Shown here piece after piece: positions 1 to 8,010 of a stretch of 64,000 bases of DNA. The notes under the pieces were generated by a model that was given only the letters and a program-made list of their open reading frames with translations, did not search any database and had not been told where the DNA came from. The first letter of the stretch is position 1. Each line of letters begins with the position of its first letter. Position numbers and translations under genes: made by a program. The DNA is from JAGGTJ01 sp964457545 (GTDB taxonomy: Bacteria; Desulfobacterota; DSM-4660; Desulfatiglandales; Desulfatiglandaceae): positions 1 to 64,000 of the forward strand of contig CAYWEN010000015.1 of NCBI GenBank assembly GCA_964457545.1, in the 5' to 3' direction.

Positions 1-442
1 TTCATGAATATCTCCTTCAACACAGTTTTTATAAACCGGTGTCTATCCATATACCGTGGGCACCGGCAAGTTTCCAATCCATAAATGAGAACCTTTGAAC
101 AAGTGCAAGGGATTCTGCACACTAACACCAAATCGTGCAAAGAGGCCATTTATGGATGCAAACAAACTAACACACCTTACCATTTCTCTGTTTTATAATA
201 ATAAAATTGCATCCTGTAATAAAACAGTAATAAAAATTAATACTTCTTTCAACAATAAAGACAAGCACATGGTTAATCATCAATCGGGAATCTGTCACTA
301 ATGGCAAACATTCAATAAAGGCCCCGGCAACAACCGGATCAGCAATCCTGTCAACCTCCTTATCCTGACACCGGAGCACAAAAAATCCCTCACAAAAGAA
401 TCTGCCAGATCTCTCTGTTCCCTGCCTATATCAGGAACCTGT
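1..442. other. Intergenic stretch, no gene seen
   Basis: Short open frames here on both strands lack a ribosome binding site and recognisable content. Positions about 38-120 hold one copy of the window's dispersed 85-95 nt repeat. The rest is AT-rich and shows no terminator or RNA gene that I can recognise. Confidence 0.5.
38..120 (+). repeat. Dispersed intergenic repeat, copy 1
   Basis: The copy contains the family landmarks in order: a CTATCCA motif near the start, CCAATCCATAAATGAGAA in the middle, then TTTGAACAAG. The same order of motifs recurs at about ten other intergenic sites in this window, in both orientations. Confidence 0.55.
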
Positions 443-1018
443 TTAACCTTTTTCTTCTTGCCGTTTCCCGCTCTCCAATGTTCCCCTTTTTTCAATAACA
501 GCATTATCGAAAAAGCCCTGCTCTTCAAGATAAACATTGATAGTTTCTTCCGACGAAGTATCCCATACACCTCCTGTATAGTTAGGCGCTATAGGCAGTT
601 CTCTGTTCTTCTCCCCCCTATCTGCCAGAACAGCAAGCTCTATTTTGCAGGGACGGCCGTAATCCATTATTGCATCCATAGCGGCTCTGACTGTTCGGCC
701 GGTGTACAGGACGTCATCCACAAGAATAACAGTTTTACCGTTCAGAGAACAGGGCATTTCCGTTTTTTTGACTATGGGAGCAGGTGCAAGGCTTGTCCAG
801 TCATCCCGGTAAAGAGTAATATCCAAAATACCAACCGGAGGAGAAAGAGAAACAATACGGAATATCTCTTTTTGAAGTCTGTTAGCGAGATAGGCGCCGC
901 CTGTTCTTATGCCTACAAGAACTATATCATCTATGGATCCGTACTTTTCAACAATCTCACTGGCAATTTTTCTTAATCTGTCTTTTATATCTTCCCTGTT
1001 CAGAATAACCTTTTTCAT
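443..1018 (-). CDS. pyrR: PyrR, pyr operon regulator / uracil phosphoribosyltransferase
   Basis: This 191-residue protein belongs to the PyrR family, which binds pyr mRNA in a UMP-dependent way and also has uracil phosphoribosyltransferase activity. The PRPP-binding signature DDVLYTGRT lies at residues 101-109, and the N-terminal MKKVILNREDI and the VGIRTGGAYLANRL segment are typical. I chose the ATG at 1018 because it gives the usual family length and follows TAAGGGA; the frame is open for 24 further codons upstream. No pyrimidine biosynthesis gene adjoins it, so its regulatory targets must lie elsewhere, and no PyrR-binding anti-antiterminator was recognised in the window. The C-terminal tail is Lys/Glu-rich and not conserved. 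Confidence 0.93.
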   Translation of the reverse strand: MKKVILNREDIKDRLRKIASEIVEKYGSIDDIVLVGIRTGGAYLANRLQKEIFRIVSLSPPVGILDITLYRDDWTSLAPAPIVKKTEMPCSLNGKTVILVDDVLYTGRTVRAAMDAIMDYGRPCKIELAVLADRGEKNRELPIAPNYTGGVWDTSSEETINVYLEEQGFFDNAVIEKRGTLESGKRQEEKG

Positions 1019-1492
1019 ATTCTGTCCCTTACGATTCTGTAACTGTAAATGACATTCTTTACATTTTCGACACCTGCCTGTGTCATACACAGGACAAGCT
1101 CAAACTGTAGAATTATTTGCATACCGTACAGGACAAACAGGACAGGCACCAACCTGCATGTCACCGCATAATCCCTTGATTTTACAGTCTTGCACAAAAG
1201 ATCATGCAAAAATATCCTGACAGCAAGAACATATATAATTTCGTAATAGCTCAATAAAAATAAATTAGGGGCAGAAGGGTTTTTCTGACGCAACTGCCGG
1301 GAGGAGGCCGTCTCTTCGTGACTTATCAGTAGGGGAAGCCGCAGCTCGACGAAGTCGAGAATGCAAAAGGGACAAGTGTCCCCCGCAGACAAGTCATTGA
1401 AGAGACCAGCCCAAAGGCACGGAGAAAAACCCTCCTGCCCCGGTGGTACGTTCGCTGTTATCCCCCTAATTATTGAGCTGATACATAATTTC
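1019..1492. other. Intergenic region dominated by a fold-back element
   Basis: About 470 nt separate cobT from pyrR on the minus strand. Roughly half of it (1245-1484) is the structured fold-back element described separately. Short frames across it read only the repeat and are not considered genes. Confidence 0.5.
1245..1484 (+). repeat. Fold-back repeat element, branched copy 1
   Basis: The outer arms are AGCTCAATAA...AATTAGGGG at 1247-1271 and CCCCTAATTATTGAGCT at 1463-1479. The inner arms at 1268-1286 and 1423-1441 form a nearly perfect 19-bp stem. Inside are a third stem (1310-1324 with 1391-1406) and two small perfect hairpins, CTCGAC-GAA-GTCGAG (1345-1359) and GGGACA-AG-TGTCCC (1369-1382). 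The 3' part shares GTACGTTCGCTGTTATCCCC with copies at 55 kb and 18.8 kb. No transposase or reading frame is present. It could be a non-autonomous mobile element or a structured RNA. Confidence 0.7.
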
Positions 1493-2545
1493 TCAACTTC
1501 CAGGCTCAATGCCAACAGCTTCAAATGTCGCCATTTCATTGTATATTCTTGCTGCATGTTCAATCAGCTGCATGACAAGACATGCCCCGGTCCCCTCACC
1601 AAGCCTCATATTAAGATCGAGGACAGGCCTGATATTCTCTTTTCTGAAAAAGACCCTGTGTCCACGTTCCTGTGAACAATGGGCAAAAAAGAGATATTCC
1701 TTCACAAGGGGATTTAATTTCATGGCCACAAAAGCGCCTGCACTCGCGATAAATCCGTCCACTACAACAACCATTCTTTTTGCTGCCCCACCTATGCAAA
1801 GACCGCAAATTCCCGCTATTTCCATACCGCCAAGCGCTGCAAGGGCAGACACAGGGTCTTTTATCCTGTTCTTATTTGCCTCCAAAGCCCTTTCTATCAC
1901 CTTGATCTTACGGCCCAGGGTATCGTCATCAATACCTGTTCCCCGACCGGTAACATCAAAGACATCAGCGGGCAAAAGGGAAGAAAAAAGAGCCGCAGAT
2001 GGGGTCGTATTGCCGATACCCATCTCACCGGCCGCAACTATGGAAAAGCCCTGGTCACATGCCTTCTCTGCCATCTCAACACCCACATTGATGGCACGTT
2101 CTGCATCCTCAACAGTCATTGCAGGTCCCCTCGCTATATTACCTGTTCCTCTAACCACATTTTTCCGTATCAGTCCCTGCAGATCTGAAGGAGATTCTTT
2201 CATCCCTATATCCACCACATCAACATCCGCACCTACCGAACGGGAAATAACGTTTATAGCTGCCACACCGTCAATAAAATTTTTTACCATCAGACCGGTA
2301 ACCTCCTGGGGAAAGGCACTGATGTTTTCCTCTGTTGCCACACCATGGTCACCGGCAAAAACAACAACCTTTTTCTTGTCAAACGAAGGATATTCCTCCT
2401 CTCGTATAGCTGCTGCACGAATAGCCATATCTTCAAGAAGCCCAAGACTGCCCTTTGGTTTTACAAGGTTGTCAACCCTGTCTTTTGCAAGTTTCACCCA
2501 TGTCTCTGATAATGGTTGTATCTGTTTTAATCTCTTTTTCCACAT
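1493..2545 (-). CDS. cobT: Nicotinate-nucleotide--dimethylbenzimidazole phosphoribosyltransferase CobT
   Basis: CobT makes alpha-ribazole phosphate from nicotinate mononucleotide and a lower-ligand base, activating that base for attachment to cobinamide in late cobalamin synthesis. The 350-residue length is normal for the family. Landmarks visible are KGSLGLLEDMA (31-41), FAGDHGV (63-69), the glycine-rich GEMGIGNTTPSAA region near 173-185, and RLGEGTGA near residues 314-321, which carries the conserved catalytic glutamate. The gene lies 22 nt after a Crp/Fnr-type regulator on the same strand. The remaining cobalamin genes in this window are 30 kb away. The fold-back element begins immediately beyond its stop codon. 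Confidence 0.96.
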   Translation of the reverse strand: MWKKRLKQIQPLSETWVKLAKDRVDNLVKPKGSLGLLEDMAIRAAAIREEEYPSFDKKKVVVFAGDHGVATEENISAFPQEVTGLMVKNFIDGVAAINVISRSVGADVDVVDIGMKESPSDLQGLIRKNVVRGTGNIARGPAMTVEDAERAINVGVEMAEKACDQGFSIVAAGEMGIGNTTPSAALFSSLLPADVFDVTGRGTGIDDDTLGRKIKVIERALEANKNRIKDPVSALAALGGMEIAGICGLCIGGAAKRMVVVVDGFIASAGAFVAMKLNPLVKEYLFFAHCSQERGHRVFFRKENIRPVLDLNMRLGEGTGACLVMQLIEHAARIYNEMATFEAVGIEPGS

Positions 2546-2567
2546 GACTGTCTGTCACCTCTTGCTA

Positions 2568-3260
2568 CTATTCACCATACCTGCCTGACTCAGCCAAAGA
2601 TTTAAGACCATTAAAATCAAGAAAGCTTATATCCCGGTCATTAACCTCCACAAGACCCTGACTGCTCATTTTTGTAAAAACCCGCGAAAGTGTTTCAGGG
2701 ACAGTGCCCAGAAGACTTGCAAGTTGCCCTTTGGATATACTCAGTCTTGCACCTTTCCTGTTTTTCTGCTCCTCGGCAAGATAAACAAGATATCCTGCCA
2801 GTCTTGCAGGTACCTCTTTCAGGGAAATAGCCTCTATCTGCGATGTAAATTTCCTAAGCCTTGCAGATAATACTGCTATCATATTCAGAGAAAGCAATGG
2901 ACTTTCAGTTATAAGATTAACAAAGGCTGAACGCGGAACAAACAGCAGGTATGCCTTTGTTATGGTTTCGGCATTTGCAGGAAACCGCTTGCCGGAAAAT
3001 ACAGGAACCTCACCAAAAGGCTCTCCAGGCCCGAAGATATGAAGTGTCTGTTCTTTTCCTTCACTGGAAACCTTGTAAATCTTTGTAAAACCATCAACAA
3101 TTATATAAAAGCCGTTACTTTCATCTCCATCGAGAAAAACCAGTTCACCCTTATCACAATACCTGTCAACGGTAATCTGGCTTATCCTGTCTATCTCCTG
3201 AACACCAAGGCCATGAAAGAGCACGGTCCTTGAAATAATGTCAACTTTGTTTTTTGTCAT
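2568..3260 (-). CDS. Crp/Fnr family transcriptional regulator
   Basis: The 230-residue protein has an N-terminal cyclic-nucleotide-binding-type beta-barrel (about residues 10-125, with FGPGEPFGEVPVFSG), a dimerisation helix, and a C-terminal winged helix whose recognition segment reads SKGQLASLLGTVPETLSRVF. The N terminus lacks the cysteine cluster of oxygen-sensing FNR, so a 4Fe-4S sensor is unlikely; heme or another effector remains possible. I chose the ATG at 3260; the frame stays open to 3278. It is immediately upstream of cobT and may be cotranscribed with it. The regulated genes and signal cannot be read from the sequence. Confidence 0.88.
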   Translation of the reverse strand: MTKNKVDIISRTVLFHGLGVQEIDRISQITVDRYCDKGELVFLDGDESNGFYIIVDGFTKIYKVSSEGKEQTLHIFGPGEPFGEVPVFSGKRFPANAETITKAYLLFVPRSAFVNLITESPLLSLNMIAVLSARLRKFTSQIEAISLKEVPARLAGYLVYLAEEQKNRKGARLSISKGQLASLLGTVPETLSRVFTKMSSQGLVEVNDRDISFLDFNGLKSLAESGRYGE

Positions 3261-3392
3261 ACCTGTACCCATTCCCAAATCAATTTTCTACCACAGGCAA
3301 ATGATCCAAAAAAATTCGTCACGGTACAGCAGGCCCGATTTCCAAGGGGCAGGTGCAGGAATTGCAAAAAACAGTCCTTATACAGATAGATA

Positions 3393-3785
3393 CTAAACCA
3401 TATTGAAGATATAAAGCAGCAGCAAAACTCCTATGGTAACCAACAAAATGGCAATCAATATATCTGCCGCAATGGATGGCTGGAATGTTCCCTCAATAAT
3501 TTCCCTGTTAAACTTGACAAACCTGAAAGTGGCCAGCATTGCTACACCTGCACCCAACAAAACCAGAAACAGGCCTGCAATACCTATGTAATTGCAGACC
3601 GGAACAGCACCGGATCCGGAAAAAGGAGATTGTATGCAAAATTTCTCTATTACAAAACCAAAGGCCATAATACCTATGGCTGTCCGTATCCAAGCAAGGA
3701 ACGTTCTTTCATTGGCAAAATGATCCCTGCGATTTTTTACCTGGGCATCACGCATCTCTTCTGAGAGATGTTTAAACATAAACAT
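3393..3785 (-). CDS. DUF202 (YidH-type) small membrane protein
   Basis: This 130-residue protein carries the DUF202 signature ANERTFLAWIRTAIGIMAFGFVIEK, with three predicted membrane segments at about residues 33-52, 65-88 and 106-128. The cytoplasmic N terminus is charged. Family function is not established. Two in-frame ATG codons (3785 and 3779) are possible starts. The flanking genes, a regulator downstream and asnS about 200 nt upstream, suggest no specific partner. Confidence 0.85.
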   Translation of the reverse strand: MFMFKHLSEEMRDAQVKNRRDHFANERTFLAWIRTAIGIMAFGFVIEKFCIQSPFSGSGAVPVCNYIGIAGLFLVLLGAGVAMLATFRFVKFNREIIEGTFQPSIAADILIAILLVTIGVLLLLYIFNMV

Positions 3786-3993
3786 AAGATAATATCCATA
3801 ACCAATTATTTTAACAACATTAATTTCTGTAGTTCAAAACACGGCAAAACCAGATGGCTCACATAGTATATCTTGGTGTAATCAACGATTCTGAAGGCAG
3901 CAGACATGTTGTTTCACAAGTCCGTCAAAACCGGTTTCAGAAATATTATACGTCTTTTCCGCAGCTTGTCATACACTTAATCATACATACACC

Positions 3994-5379
3994 CTAAAAA
4001 TCCAGATTTTTGGGCGTTCGCGGAAAGGGTATGACATCGCGTATATTAGATAAACCGGTAACAAACTGTACAAACCTGTCAAAACCAAGTCCAAACCCTG
4101 AATGAGGGACAGAACCAAACTTTCTCAAGTCCAGATACCACCAGTATTTTTCCGGGTTAATATCTGTTTCCCTCATCCTGTTCAAAAGAACATCATACCT
4201 GTCTTCTCTTTGACTCCCTCCTATTATTTCACCCACCCTTGGCACAATTACATCCATGGCCCTGACAGTCTTTCCATCGGGATTAAGTTTCATATAAAAG
4301 GCCTTTATATCCTTAGGATAATCAATTATTATAACAGGAGAATTGAAGATCTTCTCAGAGATATATCTTTCATGTTCTGATTTCAGATCAGCCCCCCAAG
4401 ATACAGGAAATTCAAACCTTTCTCCTGACCCTGAAAGAATTTCAACCGCCTCGGTATATGTTATCCTTGCAAAGTTCTTGTCAGACAGCGCCTTGATGGT
4501 GTCAACAAGGGTAGAATCTATAAACCGGTTAAAAAACCTCATATCTTCTTCACATTCCTTGAGAAGGAAATCAAACAGATATCTGACAAGTTCTTCTGCT
4601 ACCTCCATGTCTCTTTCAAGGTCACAGAAGGCCATCTCCGGCTCTACCATCCAGAATTCTGCAAGATGACGCGAGGTGTTGGAATTTTCTGCCCTGAAGG
4701 CAGGACCGAAGGTATAGACATTTCCAATGGCAGAAGCATATGCCTCGGCCTCCAACTGGCCACTGACCGTAAGAAAAGACCTGGTACCAAAAAAATCGTC
4801 TGCAATATCAAGTGGCCTTTCCTGTGTCCCGTTCATATCAAGGGTGGTTACCCTGAACATATCCCCGGCACCCTCACAGTCATTTCCCACTATTATGGGG
4901 GTATGAAGGTATACAAAGCCTCTGTTATGGAAAAAGCTGTGAATTGCATGGGAAAGGGCGCTTCTTATCCTTGCAACTGCTGCAAAGGTATTTGTCCTTG
5001 GCCTGAGATGTGCGATAGTCCTAAGAAATTCAAATGAATGATGTTTTTTCTGAAGAGGATATTGGATAGGATCAGCCCGGCCTGTAACCTTTATGGCACG
5101 GGCTTTCACCTCCACCCGCTGTCCCTTGCCCGGCGACTTGCACAAGACTCCGTCCACAACAACAGAACAGCCTGTCTGCAGCCTTGCAATCTCATCTTCA
5201 TAATTCGACAGATCTTTGTCCGCAATTACCTGAAGATTAGTCACACAAGAGCCATCGTTCAGCTCAATAAAAGAAAAACCGGCCTTTGAATCTCTTCTTG
5301 TCCTGACCCAGCCAACCACCCTTAAAGAGGTTCCTGTTGGTACCGAGTTAAGCACTTCAGCTATTCTTGTCTCTTTCAA
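3994..5379 (-). CDS. asnS: Asparaginyl-tRNA synthetase
   Basis: This 461-residue class IIb aminoacyl-tRNA synthetase has an N-terminal OB-fold anticodon-binding domain (about residues 1-105; VGWVRTRRDSKAGFSFIELNDGS) followed by the catalytic core. Class II features include the motif 2 region FGPAFRAENSNTSRHLAEFWMVEPE and the C-terminal motif 3 FGLGFDRFVQFVTGLSNIRDVIPFPR. The NIRDVIPFPR ending and HLAEFWMVEPE fit AsnRS better than AspRS. An ATG follows a reasonable purine-rich site. An AsnS suggests that at least part of Asn-tRNA is charged directly. Confidence 0.95.
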   Translation of the reverse strand: MKETRIAEVLNSVPTGTSLRVVGWVRTRRDSKAGFSFIELNDGSCVTNLQVIADKDLSNYEDEIARLQTGCSVVVDGVLCKSPGKGQRVEVKARAIKVTGRADPIQYPLQKKHHSFEFLRTIAHLRPRTNTFAAVARIRSALSHAIHSFFHNRGFVYLHTPIIVGNDCEGAGDMFRVTTLDMNGTQERPLDIADDFFGTRSFLTVSGQLEAEAYASAIGNVYTFGPAFRAENSNTSRHLAEFWMVEPEMAFCDLERDMEVAEELVRYLFDFLLKECEEDMRFFNRFIDSTLVDTIKALSDKNFARITYTEAVEILSGSGERFEFPVSWGADLKSEHERYISEKIFNSPVIIIDYPKDIKAFYMKLNPDGKTVRAMDVIVPRVGEIIGGSQREDRYDVLLNRMRETDINPEKYWWYLDLRKFGSVPHSGFGLGFDRFVQFVTGLSNIRDVIPFPRTPKNLDF

Positions 5380-5491
5380 AACATCACCTTATTCATAAAG
5401 CAGATCAGTGCCAAGTTTCAAAAAAGTTATTTCAAACTACAAGTTTTTACCAGTTCAGGTCAAAACAAACAGATTGACACATAAAAAGAAA

Positions 5492-6577
5492 TCAGCCCCG
5501 GTTTTTTTCAAAATCACCCATAAACTCTGCCAGAGCCCTTACTGCATCCAGATCCGTAGCGTTATATATGGATGCCCTGCATCCCCCTACAGATCTATGA
5601 CCTTTCAACCCACCAAACCCGGCATCCATAGCCTCCTTTACAAACATGGCCTCAAGCTCTTCAGTGGGTAACCTGAAGGTAACATTCATCATAGAACGGC
5701 TGTCCTTGCGGGCAGTACCCCGGTAAAACCCGGAACTGTCAATCAGACCATACAAGATATCGGCTTTTTCCCTGTTTATCCTGTCCATCTCCTGCAATCC
5801 GCCTATCTGTTCATCAAGCCATTTGAGAACCAGGTTTACAGTGTATATTGCAAAACACGGCGGGGTATTAGCCATGGAATTTTTTTCAGTAAATGTGGTA
5901 TACTTCAACATGGTAGGCAAGTTCTCAGGAACCCGTTCCAACATGTCCTTTCTTATTATAACCATTGCAACGCCGGCAGGACCTATGTTTTTTTGCGCCC
6001 CGGCATAAATCAGACCAAAAGGAGAAACATCAAACGGTTTGCTCATAATGTCTGATGACATGTCTGATACAAGGGGAACTCCCCTGCCATCAGGGAAGCT
6101 GTGCCACTGGGTGCCCTTGATGGTGTTATTTGACGTAAAATGAAGGTATGCGGCATCATTATCAACCTGAAAACTGTCCGGGATATATGAAAAGTTGTCA
6201 TCCTCCGAACTGGCAATAACATGTACATTCTTGCCCTGAATACCGGCCTCCTTGATAGCCTTCGCAGACCATATCCCAGTATTTATAAAATCAACGACTT
6301 TTTTGTCAGGCACAAGGTTCATGGGGGCCATACAAAACTGCATACTTGCCCCACCCTGAATAAATACAACATGAAAGTCATCGTTGATGTTAAGGAGTCT
6401 TTTTGTGCGCTGGACTGCCTCGTTAATAACATCATCAAACCATTTTGAACGGTGGCTGACTTCCAATATCGACATGCCTGAGTTATTGAAATTCAAGAGC
6501 TCATCCTTAATCTCTTCAAGCACCGGAAGAGGTAACGCAGCAGGCCCGGCATTAAAATTATATATTCTGTTATTCAT
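5492..6577 (-). CDS. serC: Phosphoserine aminotransferase
   Basis: SerC converts 3-phosphohydroxypyruvate to phosphoserine in serine synthesis and also acts in pyridoxal phosphate synthesis in some bacteria. The 361-residue protein starts with YNFNAGPAALPLPVLEEI, contains the nucleotide-loop segment FIQGGASMQF, and has the PLP-binding lysine in YAGAQKNIGPAGV. The C terminus GGLKGHRSVGGCRASIYNA is typical. The start ATG at 6577 follows AGGAGAAAAAAT. The upstream minus-strand gene is 260 nt away, so it is probably transcribed alone. Confidence 0.96.
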   Translation of the reverse strand: MNNRIYNFNAGPAALPLPVLEEIKDELLNFNNSGMSILEVSHRSKWFDDVINEAVQRTKRLLNINDDFHVVFIQGGASMQFCMAPMNLVPDKKVVDFINTGIWSAKAIKEAGIQGKNVHVIASSEDDNFSYIPDSFQVDNDAAYLHFTSNNTIKGTQWHSFPDGRGVPLVSDMSSDIMSKPFDVSPFGLIYAGAQKNIGPAGVAMVIIRKDMLERVPENLPTMLKYTTFTEKNSMANTPPCFAIYTVNLVLKWLDEQIGGLQEMDRINREKADILYGLIDSSGFYRGTARKDSRSMMNVTFRLPTEELEAMFVKEAMDAGFGGLKGHRSVGGCRASIYNATDLDAVRALAEFMGDFEKNRG

Positions 6578-6840
6578 ATTTTTTCTCCTGTTTTACTGTT
6601 TGTTTTTTCTGCAACATCTGCATCTGTCGGATCTTTGTCTGCCGCCTGTCCAAAAACAGATTCTGGTCAAGGAATCCCGCAGACTGACGCCAGATATTGT
6701 GCAAAAGAGTTGTTTATGGATAAGAACTGTCAAAATCTTGAAATACTCAAGCGGGAATGGATAAAACAGGTCGTGCAATCAATCTGCCCTTCTTTCCCCC
6801 ATAAGAACAATTCATGCAGATCAGAGAACATATATGCCCG

Positions 6841-7665
6841 CTACCATTCACTGTTCAGGGTACGCTCAATTTCCTCCCACTTGCAGTTAAACGCATCAAC
6901 TGTACGAATTGCCATATCAATATGCAGACCCATATACCGGGCAAAAACATCTTCCTGACTTCCCCTGGACTTTATACCTCTTCTTTGAAGAGGCATATCA
7001 GACACCAGCATGATACTGCCGGCAGGAACCTCATATGCATATGCAATGGCATAAATAGTGGCCAGTTCCATATCTATTCCCATGATCCGGTGGCTCCTGA
7101 GATAATCCACAAAGGCATCATCAAATTCCCACATTCTTCTGTCCGTTGTATAAAAAAGTCCGCTTCTCGGGAACAGCCCCGTATCCCTGACGGTCTTGAA
7201 GCAAAACTTGTTTATGGCAAAGGTAGGTATTGCAGGAAACTCAGGAGGAAGATAATGCCTGCTTGAACCCTCAGCCCTTATACAGGCGGCAGGAATTACA
7301 AAGTCACCCACCTTAAGGACATCGTCTATACCACCGCACATGCCAAGCATAACAACAGATTTTATATTATCTAAAAAGGCAATGCAATGCATAACAAGGG
7401 CAGCCTGAGGTGAACCTATGCCAAAATTGATCAAGGTACAATTCATTTCCGGGACATGCACTGTACGAAAATTTGCATCGTGTATCGCTGCACCTGTCTT
7501 GTCGGCAAAGCATTCAACATACCTGTTAAAATTGGTCAAAATTATATGGCTCTGAAAATCCTTGGCCTCACAACCGGTATAGCGTTCTATAGTATAGCGG
7601 GCATATTCATGCTCCTTCAGAATCTCTTTCACAGCAAAATCTCCCACGGTTAAAGCTGAACCCAT
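6841..7665 (-). CDS. AMP nucleosidase (short form)
   Basis: The 274-residue protein matches the short AMP nucleosidase type, which hydrolyses AMP to adenine and ribose 5-phosphate. Visible family segments are ILTNFNRYVECFA, NFGIGSPQAALVMH, GMCGGIDDVLKVGDFVIP, EGSSRHYLPPEFPAIP, TTDRRMWEFDDAFVDYLR and GIDMELATIYAIAYA. These belong to the nucleoside phosphorylase/hydrolase fold; the regulatory N-terminal domain of the long E. coli form is absent. I chose the ATG at 7665; the frame is open for 39 more codons, but that Cys-rich extension does not resemble the family. No clear ribosome binding site precedes either start. Confidence 0.85.
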   Translation of the reverse strand: MGSALTVGDFAVKEILKEHEYARYTIERYTGCEAKDFQSHIILTNFNRYVECFADKTGAAIHDANFRTVHVPEMNCTLINFGIGSPQAALVMHCIAFLDNIKSVVMLGMCGGIDDVLKVGDFVIPAACIRAEGSSRHYLPPEFPAIPTFAINKFCFKTVRDTGLFPRSGLFYTTDRRMWEFDDAFVDYLRSHRIMGIDMELATIYAIAYAYEVPAGSIMLVSDMPLQRRGIKSRGSQEDVFARYMGLHIDMAIRTVDAFNCKWEEIERTLNSEW

Positions 7666-8010
7666 CCATAAAAAAACAATCTTACCGTAAAAACATGCAA
7701 TACATACCTGAAAAAAGGGACAGCCATAACATTTTGAATCCGGCCATGCTGATTTGGGCAGCGTACTGGTTCCAATTCGCACCTGTTAAGTGCTCACGCC
7801 ATGATCCAAAGACATTTTTCCATTTCCAGAAAATGACATATCCTTTACAGAATCAGGAAAACCAGGCTCCCCGTCCAACAGGATAAAAAAATTATACATA
7901 TAGCTTACAAATAAGGACATTATACAGGTACAGACACCCGCCTGTCTTTAGATGCCTGCATCATCTATGCACATTGCAGGACACAGCCTCGTATCTGTCC
8001 GTTTATGGCC

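Noticed and set aside
298..570. 90-codon minus-strand frame overlapping the pyrR 3' end
   Set aside because: It runs out of frame through pyrR and into repeat-containing intergenic DNA, with no ribosome binding site.
1245..1484. Fold-back element as an integron attC site
   Set aside because: The ends lack the RYYYAAC and GTTRRRY core sites, no integrase or cassette gene is adjacent, and the XerC/D gene at 18 kb has no integron-type insertion.
1509..2588. Long open frame on the plus strand opposite cobT
   Set aside because: It is antisense to an unmistakable cobT, has low-complexity Ser/Thr/Ile composition and no ribosome binding site.
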